A stretch of DNA of 64,000 bases from Burkholderiales bacterium. GTDB lineage: Bacteria; Pseudomonadota; Gammaproteobacteria; Burkholderiales; Burkholderiaceae_C. The notes below the pieces were generated by a model. That model worked only from the letters and a program-made list of their open reading frames with translations. It made no database searches and was not told the DNA's origin. The stretch's first letter is position 1; the number at the start of each line of letters is the position of its first letter. The position numbers and the translations under genes are program-made. Below, piece after piece: positions 49,224 through 57,740 of the stretch. The DNA lies in assembly GCA_016191995.1 (NCBI GenBank), contig JACPVA010000071.1, positions 59,597 to 123,596 on the forward strand, read 5' to 3'.

Positions 49224-49425
49224 AGCGAGACGACCGCGACCCGAGGTGCTGCGCCGTATCATGCAGCGGCCTTGCGCCGCATCGCGCCGACTGCCCGGAT
49301 TGGTTCGGCGATTCGCGCCGCCGGCGCCGCCCGCGGAGTCGGCGCGCGAAGAACCGGACTCGCCGCGCAGCGCGTCGGACCGTGCCCGGCCATGACCGAC
49401 CCCGGCTGGAGGCTCATCCGTCTCC

Positions 49426-49734
49426 ATGGACATGTCGACGCTGCCACTGCCAGACCCCGCTGCGCTGGAGTCGATCTGCCGCCGTTATCGGGTCCGCGTG
49501 CTGTCGATGTTCGGGTCGGCGGCGACAGGCGCGCTGCACGCCGACAGCGACGTCGATCTGCTCGTCGAGTTCGAGCCCGGCCGCGCGCCCGGGGCGTTCG
49601 CGCTCGTCGATCTGCAGGACGAGCTCTCGGCGGCCTTCGGCGGCCGACCGGTCGATCTCGCCTTCCCGGCCATCCTGCGCAACCCTTACCGGCGACGCAC
49701 GATCGAGCCGCAGTTGCGAAGGCTCTGGGGATGA
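49426..49734 (+). CDS. mntA: MntA-type antitoxin nucleotidyltransferase
   Basis: The 102-residue product is a minimal nucleotidyltransferase. GS (30-31), ten residues, then DVD (42-44) gives exactly the GSX10DXD motif of MntA, with a third Asp in RPVDLAF. In the type VII system studied in Shewanella, MntA neutralises HepT by adding AMP units to a Tyr. The stop overlaps the next start by 4 bases (ATGA). M3 (49432) is an alternative start. Confidence 0.9.
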   Translation: MDMSTLPLPDPAALESICRRYRVRVLSMFGSAATGALHADSDVDLLVEFEPGRAPGAFALVDLQDELSAAFGGRPVDLAFPAILRNPYRRRTIEPQLRRLWG

Positions 49735-50084
49735 CGGACGACGCGCGCACGCCGGCCCACGTGGCCGACATGGCCCGGTTCGCGGCCGAGTTGCGCGCGT
49801 TGGCTGGCCGAACGGCGCGCGATGCCTACCTCGTCGATCGCGTGCTCGTCCTCGCCTTCGAGAAGCTCTCCATCAACCTCGGCGCGGCCGCGAGCCGGAT
49901 CCCCTTGCCGGATCGCGAAGCGATCGGTGCCTTGCCGTGGCGACAGATCATCGGCCTGCGCAACATCCTCGCGCATGGCTACGACCAGGTTGATCCCGAG
50001 ACGCTGTACCGCACGGCGTCGATGGAACTCGACGACCTGGAGGCCACGCTCAACGCCTGGCTTGCGCAACGGGATCGGCGCTGA
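49731..50084 (+). CDS. hepT: HepT-type HEPN toxin
   Basis: The 117-residue helical product carries the HEPN motif RNILAHGY (77-84), which fits RX4HXY: Arg77 and His82 as RNase residues and Tyr84 as the residue AMPylated by MntA in the known system. Upstream helix DAYLVDRVLVLAFEKLSINL is also HepT-like. Start ATG 49731 overlaps mntA. The pair sits between two Mrp operons. Confidence 0.92.
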   Translation: MTDDARTPAHVADMARFAAELRALAGRTARDAYLVDRVLVLAFEKLSINLGAAASRIPLPDREAIGALPWRQIIGLRNILAHGYDQVDPETLYRTASMELDDLEATLNAWLAQRDRR

Positions 50085-50198
50085 GAGTCTCCAGGGATGC
50101 GGCGCCCTGGCGCCCCATCACCTCGGACCTCATGCGCAGGCGCAGCGCGATCCCTGGCTCGCGCCCGCGCCGGCCATCGACGCACTGGCCGTGGTCCG

Positions 50199-50204
50199 TA
50201 CAAT
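50199..50204 (+). promoter_or_regulatory. Possible -10 element for the second Mrp operon
   Basis: TACAAT is a near-consensus -10 hexamer 38 bases before GTG 50242. If it is real, translation begins at 50242, or the mRNA from ATG 50203 comes from an upstream promoter. The -35 region is weak. Confidence 0.35.
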
Positions 50205-50718
50205 GGTCCGCGCCCTGCCCGCCGACCCGGACCCGACGCCCGTGCTCCACGCCCTCAGCCTGCTGCTCGCGCTGGTTGCCTTCTGGGTCCTGCTGTCGGG
50301 CTACTTCACGCCGTTCCTGCTCGCCGCCGGCGCGGGCTCGGCGATCGCCGTCGTCGCCTTCGCACGGCGCATGGATGTCGTCGACGCCGAGGGCCACCCG
50401 GTCCAGCTCGGGCCGCGCGTGCTGTTGTACTGGGCCTGGCTGGTCAAGGAGATCGTCGTCTCGGGCTGGACCGTCAGCCGCATCATCGTCGACCCACGGC
50501 TGCCGATCAGCCCGACGATGCGGCGCTTCCGGCCGACGCAGCGCACCAGCGTCGGCTTGGTCATCCACGCGAACTCGATCACGCTGACGCCGGGCACGAT
50601 CACGGTCGAGGCCGGCCCCGACAGCTTCCTCGTCCACGCGCTGACGCGCGACGGCGCCGATGGCGTCGTCGACAGCGCGATGGACCGCCGCGTCAGCGCC
50701 TGCGAGACCCGGCCGTGA
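50203..50718 (+). CDS. mnhE: Mrp antiporter subunit E (second operon)
   Basis: The 171-residue product is full-length MnhE: two N-terminal membrane segments, WLVKEIVVSGWTVSRIIVDP and NSITLTPGTITVE. ATG 50203 is the first start, but GTG 50242, just before the first membrane segment, is equally plausible, because TACAAT at 50199-50204 looks like a -10 element and overlaps that ATG. First gene of the second Mrp operon (E-F-G-B-B-C-D-D-small-D). Confidence 0.88.
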   Translation: MVRALPADPDPTPVLHALSLLLALVAFWVLLSGYFTPFLLAAGAGSAIAVVAFARRMDVVDAEGHPVQLGPRVLLYWAWLVKEIVVSGWTVSRIIVDPRLPISPTMRRFRPTQRTSVGLVIHANSITLTPGTITVEAGPDSFLVHALTRDGADGVVDSAMDRRVSACETRP

Positions 50719-51005
50719 TGTTCGCCGTCGCCGCCCTCGCCCTGCTCGTCACGCTGGTGCTCGCGGTCGTCCGCGCCGCGCTCGGGCCGACCGTCTTCGA
50801 CCGCGCCCAGGCGGCGAATACGATCGGCACGGTGGCGATGCTGCTGCTGGCGGTGATCGGCTTCCTCAATGGCAGGCCGGAGTTCCTCGACCTCGCGATC
50901 GTCTACGGCCTGCTGAACGTGATCGGCACGATCGCGGTGCTGAAGTTCTTCCGCAGCGGCGACCTCGGCGACCCGGGGTTCGCCCCGCCGCCCCAGCAGC
51001 GATGA
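50718..51005 (+). CDS. mnhF: Mrp antiporter subunit F (second operon)
   Basis: The 95-residue product has three membrane segments with ALGPTVFDRAQAANTIGT, the MnhF core. ATG 50718 touches the mnhE stop; GTG 50715 in the same frame would overlap it. MnhG follows after 7 bases. Confidence 0.88.
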   Translation: MFAVAALALLVTLVLAVVRAALGPTVFDRAQAANTIGTVAMLLLAVIGFLNGRPEFLDLAIVYGLLNVIGTIAVLKFFRSGDLGDPGFAPPPQQR

Positions 51006-51012
51006 GCACGCA

Positions 51013-51384
51013 GTGCCATTCGTGCTGCGGGTGGCCGCCGCGTGGAGCCGCGCGGTGAGCGCGATCGTCGACCTCGCGAGCTGGGCCTGCATCGTCGCCG
51101 GCGGCGCGTTCTGCATCGTCGGCGCCGTCGGGCTGCTGCGCATGCCGGACTTCTACACCCGGGTCCACGCCGCCAGCGTCGTCGACACGCTGGGCGCCGG
51201 GCTGATCCTGCTCGGCCTGCTGCTGCAGGCCGGCGCCACGCTCGTCGGCGCCAAGCTCGTCATGATCGCGCTGCTGCTGTTCTTCGCCAGCCCGACGGCC
51301 ACGCATGCGCTGGTGCGCGCCGCGCTGCTGCGCGGCGTGAAGCCGCGCCTGCACGACGAGGAGTCCGAGCCATCGAAACCCTGA
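51013..51384 (+). CDS. mnhG: Mrp antiporter subunit G (second operon)
   Basis: The 123-residue product has GLLRMPDFYTRVHAASVVDT, the MnhG hallmark, and three membrane segments. GTG 51013 is the first start and GTG 51055 (VSAIVDLAS) an alternative. It overlaps the next gene's likely start. Confidence 0.9.
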   Translation: MPFVLRVAAAWSRAVSAIVDLASWACIVAGGAFCIVGAVGLLRMPDFYTRVHAASVVDTLGAGLILLGLLLQAGATLVGAKLVMIALLLFFASPTATHALVRAALLRGVKPRLHDEESEPSKP

Positions 51385-51920
51385 TCATCGACGTCCTGCT
51401 GGCGCTGATGGCGGTCGTCGTCGTCGTGCTGACGCGCAGCCGCAACCTGTTCGGCGTCGTCGTCCTCGGCGGCGTCTACAGCTTCCTCGTCGCCACCGTG
51501 CTGGTCGCGCTGGACGCGGTCGACGTCGCGATGACCGAGGCCTCGGTCGGCGCCGGCATCTCGACCGTGCTGTTCCTCGGCGCGCTGTACCTGTGCCGCA
51601 GCGAGGAAGCCAAGCCGCTGCACGCGCCCTGGGTGCCGCTGGCGCTGGCGCTGGCGGTCGGCGCGACGCTGATCTACGGCGCGCTCGGCCTGCCCGAGTT
51701 CTCCGACCCGTCGGCCCCGATCCACGTGCACGTCGCGCCGCGCTACCTCGACGAGGCGCTGGCGGAGACCGGGGTGCCGAATATCGTCACCGCGGTGCTC
51801 GCGAGCTACCGCGGCTACGACACCTTCGGCGAGACGACGGTGGTCTTCACCGCCGGCGCGGGCGTCGTCGCGCTGCTACGCCGCCGGCGCGGCAACGGGC
51901 GCAAGGGGGACGGCGCATGA
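51372..51920 (+). CDS. MnhB-related DUF4040 subunit, non-standard start codon
   Basis: The product (about 182 residues) has the DUF4040 pattern: DVLLALMAVVVVVLTRSRN, then VDVAMTEASVGAGISTVLFL and GYDTFGETTVVFTAGA. This corresponds to MbhD/E or the C-terminal part of MnhA. No ATG, GTG or TTG lies at the expected start. GAGGAG (51358-51363) stands 8 bases before ATC 51372, and CTG 51381 overlaps the mnhG stop as CTGA. I give ATC 51372 as most likely; the later ATG near 51408 would cut into the first membrane segment. Confidence 0.8.
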   Translation: METLIIDVLLALMAVVVVVLTRSRNLFGVVVLGGVYSFLVATVLVALDAVDVAMTEASVGAGISTVLFLGALYLCRSEEAKPLHAPWVPLALALAVGATLIYGALGLPEFSDPSAPIHVHVAPRYLDEALAETGVPNIVTAVLASYRGYDTFGETTVVFTAGAGVVALLRRRRGNGRKGDGA

Positions 51921-52345
51921 GGGGCGACCTGATCCTGCGCGTCGTCGCCAAGCTGCTGATCCCGTTCATCCTGCTGTTCGCGCTGTACGTCCAGTTCCAC
52001 GGCGACTTCGGGCCCGGCGGCGGCTTCCAGGCCGGCGTCATCGCCGCCGCGGCGGTGATCTTCTACGCGCTGATCTTCGGCCTGGCCGACGCGCGCGCGG
52101 TGGTCCCGGAGCCGCTGGTCGAGTCGATGATGGCGCTGGGCGTGATCGTCTACGGCGGCGTCGGCGTCGCCGGGCTGCTGCTCGGCGGGTCGTTCCTGGA
52201 CTACTTCGTCCTCGACCACGACCCGGTGCACGGCCAGCACCGCGGCATCTTCTGGGTCGAGGTCGGCGTCGCGATCACGGTCTCGGGGGTGATGCTGAAG
52301 ATCTTCTACATGTTCGCCGACCGCGGGCGGATCGACGACGAATGA
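51917..52345 (+). CDS. mnhB: Mrp antiporter subunit B (second operon)
   Basis: The 142-residue product has HGDFGPGGGFQAGVI, the MnhB signature, within four membrane segments. ATG 51917 overlaps the previous gene by 4 bases, as does its own end with mnhC. Confidence 0.92.
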   Translation: MRGDLILRVVAKLLIPFILLFALYVQFHGDFGPGGGFQAGVIAAAAVIFYALIFGLADARAVVPEPLVESMMALGVIVYGGVGVAGLLLGGSFLDYFVLDHDPVHGQHRGIFWVEVGVAITVSGVMLKIFYMFADRGRIDDE

Positions 52346-52731
52346 GCACCGCGTCCTCGCCCGGGCTGTTCAGCCACTTCAGCTACATCCTGACCATCTT
52401 CCTGATGATGGCGGGGCTGTTCATCGTCATCGCACGCGGCAACCTGGTCAAGAAGCTGGTCGGCCTGGGCATCTTCCAGACCTCGGTCTACATCCTCTAC
52501 ATCGCGCCCGGCAAGGTCCTCGGCGGCACCGCGCCGATCGTCAGCGAGGCCTACGAGGTCTACTCGAACCCGCTGCCGCACGTGCTGATCCTGACCGCGA
52601 TCGTCGTCGGCGTGGCGACGCTGGCGCTCGGGCTGGCGCTCGTCGTGCGGCTGCGCGAGGCCTACGGCACGATCGAGGAGGACGAGATCGTCGCCCTCGA
52701 TGCACGCGTGAACGGCAAGGTCGACGAATGA
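52342..52731 (+). CDS. mnhC: Mrp antiporter subunit C (second operon)
   Basis: The 129-residue product is NuoK-like, with NPLPHVLILTAIVVGVATL as hallmark and an acidic C-terminal tail. The overlaps (4 bases) on both sides indicate coupled translation. Confidence 0.92.
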   Translation: MSTASSPGLFSHFSYILTIFLMMAGLFIVIARGNLVKKLVGLGIFQTSVYILYIAPGKVLGGTAPIVSEAYEVYSNPLPHVLILTAIVVGVATLALGLALVVRLREAYGTIEEDEIVALDARVNGKVDE

Positions 52732-54212
52732 CGCTTGCCGAACACCTGCCCGCGCTGCAGGTCGTCGTCCCGCTGCTGGCCGCGCCGCTGACGGTGCTGC
52801 TGCGCCGGCGCGACGCCGCGTTCGCGGTCGCGCTGGCGGCGAGCTGGTTCGCCGCCTATGCCGCGGTCGCGCTGTGGATGCAGGTCGACCAGCAAGGCAC
52901 GCTGTCGTACGCGATCGGCCGCTGGCCGCCGCCGTGGGGGATCGAATACCGCGTCGACCGCCTGTCGTCGTTCGTGCTCGTGCTGGTGTCCGGCATCGCC
53001 GCGATCGTGCTGCCGTATGCGCGGCGCGCGATCGCCGACGAGATCCCGGCCGCGCAGCAGTACCTCTTCTACACGATGTTCCTGCTGACGCTGGCCGGGC
53101 TGCTGGGCATCGCGATCACCGGCGACGCCTTCAACATCTTCGTCTTTCTCGAGATCTCGTCGCTGTCGACCTATGTGCTGATCGCGCTCGGACGCGACCG
53201 GCGCGCGCTGTTCGCGTCCTACCAGTACCTCGTGCTCGGCACGATCGGCGCCACCTTCATCGTCATCGGCATCGGGCTGCTGTACCTGATGACGGGCACG
53301 CTCAACCTGGCCGACATGGGCCAGCGGCTCGCCGCCGTGCAGGGTACGCGCCCGGTGCTGGCGGCGCTGGCCTTCCTGACCGTGGGCATCTCGCTGAAGC
53401 TGGCGATGTTCCCGCTGCACCAGTGGCTGCCGAACGCCTACACCTACGCGCCGTCGGCGGTGTCGGCCTTCCTCGCCGCGACCGCGACCAAGGTCGCGGT
53501 CTACGCGCTGCTGCGCTTCTACTTCTCGGTCTTCGGCGAGTCGCAGGTGTTCGCCCGGCTGCCGATGGAGGAGGCGATGCTGCTGCTGGCGCTGGCGGGC
53601 ATGTTCGCGGCGTCGACGATCGCGATCTTCCAGACCGACCTGAAGCGGCTGTTCGCCTACTCGAGCGTCGGCCAGATCGGCTACATCGTGCTCGGGATCT
53701 CGTTCGACTCGATGCACGGGCTGACCGCCACCGTCGTGCACCTGTTCAACCACGGCGTGACCAAGGGCGCGATCTTCATGCTGCTGGGCGGCGTCGCGCT
53801 CCGCATGGGCGGCACCTCGCTGGCGCGCATCCAGGGCCTGGGCCGGGTGATGCCGCTGACCAGTGCCGGCATCGTCGTCTGCGGGCTGTCGCTCGTCGGC
53901 GTGCCCGGCACGGCGGGTTTCGTCAGCAAGTGGTACCTGGTGCTCGCGGCGCTGGAGAAGGGCCAGTGGTGGCTCGTCTTCCTCGTGCTCGCGTCGTCGC
54001 TGCTCGCGCTGGTCTACGTCTGGCGCTTCGTCGAGGCGGCGTACCTGCGCGCCCCGCGCAAGGACACCGCCGACGCAAGCGAGACACCCTGGTCGATGCT
54101 GTTGCCGGCGGCGCTGCTGGTGGCGGCGACGGTCTACTTCGGGCTCGACACCCGCTTCACCGTCGGCAGCGCCTCGCAGGCGGCGGCGCTGATGCTCGGG
54201 GGGGGCCAGTGA
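52728..54212 (+). CDS. mnhD: Mrp subunit D, first of three NuoL/M/N-type proteins
   Basis: The 494-residue product has FNIFVFLEISSLSTYVLIAL with the TM5-type Glu, and ISLKLAMFPLHQWLPNAYT with the Lys segment. About 14 membrane segments. It should form a proton/Na+ channel in the second Mrp complex. Overlaps mnhC by 4 bases and the next start by 1. Confidence 0.94.
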   Translation: MTLAEHLPALQVVVPLLAAPLTVLLRRRDAAFAVALAASWFAAYAAVALWMQVDQQGTLSYAIGRWPPPWGIEYRVDRLSSFVLVLVSGIAAIVLPYARRAIADEIPAAQQYLFYTMFLLTLAGLLGIAITGDAFNIFVFLEISSLSTYVLIALGRDRRALFASYQYLVLGTIGATFIVIGIGLLYLMTGTLNLADMGQRLAAVQGTRPVLAALAFLTVGISLKLAMFPLHQWLPNAYTYAPSAVSAFLAATATKVAVYALLRFYFSVFGESQVFARLPMEEAMLLLALAGMFAASTIAIFQTDLKRLFAYSSVGQIGYIVLGISFDSMHGLTATVVHLFNHGVTKGAIFMLLGGVALRMGGTSLARIQGLGRVMPLTSAGIVVCGLSLVGVPGTAGFVSKWYLVLAALEKGQWWLVFLVLASSLLALVYVWRFVEAAYLRAPRKDTADASETPWSMLLPAALLVAATVYFGLDTRFTVGSASQAAALMLGGGQ

Positions 54213-55684
54213 TGCCGGCGCCCGGGGCGCTGATGCTCGGCGCGCTCGCGCTTCCGCTGGCCGCGACGCCGCTGATCGTCGCCGCGCGACGCTGGCCGAA
54301 CCTGCGCGAGGCGGTGACGATGGCGACGGCCGCGGCGCTGCTGGCCTGCGTGCTGGCACTGTGGCCCGCGGTGGCCGCGGGCGCGCGCCCGGGCCTCGTG
54401 CTGCTGCAGGTCCTGCCGGGGCTGGAGCTGGCGCTGCGGCTCGAGCCGCTGGGCATGCTGTTCGCGCTCGTCGCCTCGGGGCTGTGGATCGTCAACTCGC
54501 TGTACTCGATCGGCTACATGCGCGGCAACGGCGAGGCCAACCAGACGCGCTTCTACGTCTGCTTCGCGCTGTCGCTGTCGGCGGCGATCGGCATCGCCTT
54601 CGCCGGCAACCTGTTCACGCTGTTCCTGTTCTACGAGCTGCTGACGCTGGTGACCTACCCGCTGGTCACGCACCACGGCAGCGACAAGGCGCGCCAGGGT
54701 GGGCGCGTCTACCTCGGGCTGCTGATGGGGACCTCGATCCTGCTGCTGCTGCCGGCGCTGATCTACCTCTGGCACCTGACCGGGACGACCGACTTCACCG
54801 CCGGCGGCATCGTCGGCGACCGCCTCGGCGGCGGCGCGCTGGCGGCGCTGCTGGCGATGTGCATGTTCGGCATCGGCAAGGCGGCGCTGATGCCGGTGCA
54901 CCGCTGGCTGCCGGCGGCGATGGTCGCGCCGACGCCGGTCTCGGCGCTGCTGCACGCGGTCGCGGTCGTCAAGGCGGGTGTGTTCAGCGTCGTCAAGGTC
55001 ATCGTCTACATCTTCGGCCTCGACACGCTCGCCGCGCAGGGTGCGACCGACTGGCTGGTCGCGGTCGCCGGCTTCACGATCGTCGCCGCGTCGGTCGTCG
55101 CGCTGAACGCCGACAACCTCAAGCGCCGGCTCGCCTACTCGACCGTCAGCCAGCTCGCTTATGTCGTGATGGCCGCCGCGCTGCTGGCGCCGCTGTCGGT
55201 GGTCGGCGCCGCGCTGCACGTCGCCGCGCACGCGCTGGGCAAGATCACGCTGTTCTTCGCCGCCGGGTCGATCTACACCGCCGCGCACAAGACCGAGGTC
55301 AGCCAGCTCGACGGCATCGGCCGGCGCATGCCGTGGACGATGACCGCGTTCGCGATCGGCTCGCTGTCGATGATCGGGCTGCCGCCGGCCGCCGGCTTCG
55401 TCTCCAAGTGGTTCATGCTGTCGGGCGCGATGGCGGCGCAGCACTGGCTGGCCGTCGGCGTGATCGTCGTCAGCACGCTGCTGAACGCCGGCTACTTCCT
55501 GCCGATCGTCTACCGTGCCTTCTTCGTCGCCGCGCCCGACGACGGCCACGGCCACGCGCACGGCGAGGCGCCGTGGCCGATCGTCGTCGCGCTCGTGCTG
55601 ACCGCCAGCGGCACGGTGGCGATGTTCTTCGCGCCGGAGCTGCCGCTGGCGCTCGCGCAACAGCTCGTCGCCACGGGGAGATGA
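54212..55684 (+). CDS. Second NuoL/M/N-type Mrp subunit
   Basis: The 490-residue product has LFTLFLFYELLTLVTYPLVT with the conserved Glu, and IGKAALMPVHRWLPAAMVAP with a Lys-bearing segment. A His-rich cytoplasmic loop (DDGHGHAHGE, near residue 447-456) is unusual and could bind metal. ATG 54212 touches the previous stop; GTG 54209 is alternative. Confidence 0.92.
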   Translation: MPAPGALMLGALALPLAATPLIVAARRWPNLREAVTMATAAALLACVLALWPAVAAGARPGLVLLQVLPGLELALRLEPLGMLFALVASGLWIVNSLYSIGYMRGNGEANQTRFYVCFALSLSAAIGIAFAGNLFTLFLFYELLTLVTYPLVTHHGSDKARQGGRVYLGLLMGTSILLLLPALIYLWHLTGTTDFTAGGIVGDRLGGGALAALLAMCMFGIGKAALMPVHRWLPAAMVAPTPVSALLHAVAVVKAGVFSVVKVIVYIFGLDTLAAQGATDWLVAVAGFTIVAASVVALNADNLKRRLAYSTVSQLAYVVMAAALLAPLSVVGAALHVAAHALGKITLFFAAGSIYTAAHKTEVSQLDGIGRRMPWTMTAFAIGSLSMIGLPPAAGFVSKWFMLSGAMAAQHWLAVGVIVVSTLLNAGYFLPIVYRAFFVAAPDDGHGHAHGEAPWPIVVALVLTASGTVAMFFAPELPLALAQQLVATGR

Positions 55685-55941
55685 GGATGGACGACAAGCC
55701 GCACTGGCTCGACGACCCGGCGCATGTCAGGCTGCTGTGGCGCGGCTTCCTCGCCGTGCTGGCGCTGACGGTGGCGGCCGAGCTCGTCGTGCACCTGCAC
55801 CCGCACTTCGAGATCGACGCGATCTTCGGCTTCGGCGCCTGGTTCGGCTTTGCCGCCTGCGCGGCGATGATCGTCGGCGCCAAGGCGCTGGCGCTGCTGC
55901 TCAAGCGCCCCGACAGCTACTACGGGCGGCACGATGACTGA
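55681..55941 (+). CDS. Small membrane protein of the second Mrp operon
   Basis: The 86-residue product has two membrane segments (about residues 20-40 and 52-74), an acidic N terminus and a C-terminal RPDSYYGRHDD. ATG 55681 overlaps the previous stop and its end overlaps the next gene by 8 bases. Its position suggests an accessory subunit joining two NuoL-like proteins; no family name is known to me. Confidence 0.8.
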   Translation: MRMDDKPHWLDDPAHVRLLWRGFLAVLALTVAAELVVHLHPHFEIDAIFGFGAWFGFAACAAMIVGAKALALLLKRPDSYYGRHDD

Positions 55942-57619
55942 GATCGTCGTCCACCCGGGGCTGTTGCTGATCGTCGGCGCGCTGGCGCTGGCGCTGCTGC
56001 GCGGAACAGCGCGCAGCGTCGCCGTCGTCGCCCTGCCGCTGGCGGCGCTGGCGGCGGTCTGGCAGATCCCGGACGGCGTCGTCTGGCATGGATCGTTCCT
56101 CGGCCACGAGCTCGCACCGCTGCGCGGCGACCGGCTGTCGCGCCTGTTCGCGACCATCTTCGCGCTGATGGCCGCCGGCGGCGGGCTGTTCGCGCTGCCG
56201 CAGAAGAGCCGCCTCGAAGTCCCGGCGGCCTTCGTCTACGCCGGATCGGCGATCGGCGTCGCGCTGGCCGGCGACCTGCTGACCGTCTTCGTCTTCTGGG
56301 AGCTGATGGCGATCGGCTCGACGCTGGTGCTGTGGGCCGCGGGCGGCGAGCCCTCGTACCGCGCGGCGCGGCGCTACCTGATGATCCACCTGCTCGGCGG
56401 CGTCGTGCTGCTGGCCGGCATCACCGGCCATGTCGCCGAGACCGGCAGCGTCGCCTTCGACCGCATGGCGCCCGACTCGATCGCGCGCGCGCTGATCCTC
56501 GCGGGCTTTCTCGTCAACGCCGGCGCGCCGCCACTGTCGGCCTGGCTGCCCGACGCCTACCCCGAGGCCTCGTGGAGCGGGACTGTCTTCCTGTCGGCAT
56601 TCACGACCAAGACCGCGGTCTACGTCCTGATCCGCGGCTTCCCCGGCACCGAGTGGCTGGTCTGGATCGGGCTGTTCATGGTCTTCTACGGCATCGTCTA
56701 TGCGCTGCTCGAGAACGACATGCGGCGCATCCTCGCCTACTCGATCGTCAACCAGGTCGGCTTCATGGTCGCCGGGATCGGCATCGGCACCGAGATGGCG
56801 CTCAACGGCGCCGCCGCGCACGCCTTCACGCACATCATCTACAAGGCGCTGCTGCTGATGTCGGCTGGCTCGGTGCTGATGATGACCGGCCGGCGCAAGT
56901 GCTCCGAGCTCGGCGGCCTGTTCCACAGCATGCCGCTGACGACGGTCTGCGGCAGCATCGGCGCGCTGGCGATCTCGTCGTTCCCGCTGACCTCGGGCTT
57001 CGTCTCCAAGTCGATGGTCACGCAGGCTGCGGCCGACGGGCACATGCTCGCGGTCTGGCTGCTGCTGACGGCGGCGTCGGCCGGTGTCTTCCTGCACGCG
57101 GGCATCAAGTTTCCGTGGTTCGTCTTCTTCCAGAAGGACTCGGGGCTGCGCCCGCCCGAGCCGCCGGCGCCGATGCGCTGGGCGATGCTGCTGTTCGCCT
57201 TCCTGTGCGTCGCGATCGGCGTCTGGGCCGAGCCGCTGTACGCGCTGCTGCCCTACCCGGTCGACTACGAGCCCTACACCGGGGCGCATGTGCTGTCGCA
57301 GCTGCAGCTGCTGCTGTTCTCGGGGCTTGCGTTCTTCGTCATGCTGCCGTGGCTGAAGCGCACGCCGACGATCACGCTCGACGTCGACTGGATCTGGCGC
57401 CGGCTGCTGGCCGGCATCGCGCGCGGCCTTTCGAGGGGACTTGCCGGTTTGCGCACGAGGCTCGCCCGCGCCGCCACCGTCGGCAGCGCGCAGCTGCTGG
57501 CCGCCGTCGAGCGCGTGCACGGCGAGAATGCGCGCCTGGCGCGCACCTGGCACACGCGCAGCATGGCGCTGTGGGTGCTCGTGCTGCTGCTGGGCTATCT
57601 GGTGCTGTACTACGTCTGA
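55934..57619 (+). CDS. Third NuoL/M/N-type Mrp subunit
   Basis: The 561-residue product has LLTVFVFWELMAIGSTLVLW with the conserved Glu and NAGAPPLSAWLPDAYPEASW, in which the usual Lys before the Pro is replaced by Ala. The C terminus has a long charged loop (about residues 480-540) and a last membrane segment. Such a C-terminal arm is reminiscent of the NuoL lateral helix. It ends the second Mrp operon and converges with selA; no clear terminator is seen in the 121 bases between. Confidence 0.92.
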   Translation: MTEIVVHPGLLLIVGALALALLRGTARSVAVVALPLAALAAVWQIPDGVVWHGSFLGHELAPLRGDRLSRLFATIFALMAAGGGLFALPQKSRLEVPAAFVYAGSAIGVALAGDLLTVFVFWELMAIGSTLVLWAAGGEPSYRAARRYLMIHLLGGVVLLAGITGHVAETGSVAFDRMAPDSIARALILAGFLVNAGAPPLSAWLPDAYPEASWSGTVFLSAFTTKTAVYVLIRGFPGTEWLVWIGLFMVFYGIVYALLENDMRRILAYSIVNQVGFMVAGIGIGTEMALNGAAAHAFTHIIYKALLLMSAGSVLMMTGRRKCSELGGLFHSMPLTTVCGSIGALAISSFPLTSGFVSKSMVTQAAADGHMLAVWLLLTAASAGVFLHAGIKFPWFVFFQKDSGLRPPEPPAPMRWAMLLFAFLCVAIGVWAEPLYALLPYPVDYEPYTGAHVLSQLQLLLFSGLAFFVMLPWLKRTPTITLDVDWIWRRLLAGIARGLSRGLAGLRTRLARAATVGSAQLLAAVERVHGENARLARTWHTRSMALWVLVLLLGYLVLYYV

Positions 57620-57740
57620 GCACGCAGCCGGCATCGGCATGCGGGCGCCGGCCACTCACGCTCGACGCGGCGAACGTCGGGCAATGCCTCCGCTGTGACG
57701 ACGGAATCGACCGCGGCCCCCGCAGCGCGCGCCGAGACGA

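Noticed and set aside
50203..57619. The second Mrp operon as part of respiratory complex I
   Set aside because: No nuoA-J-type peripheral genes are present, and MnhE, F, G and B subunits mark it as Mrp-type.
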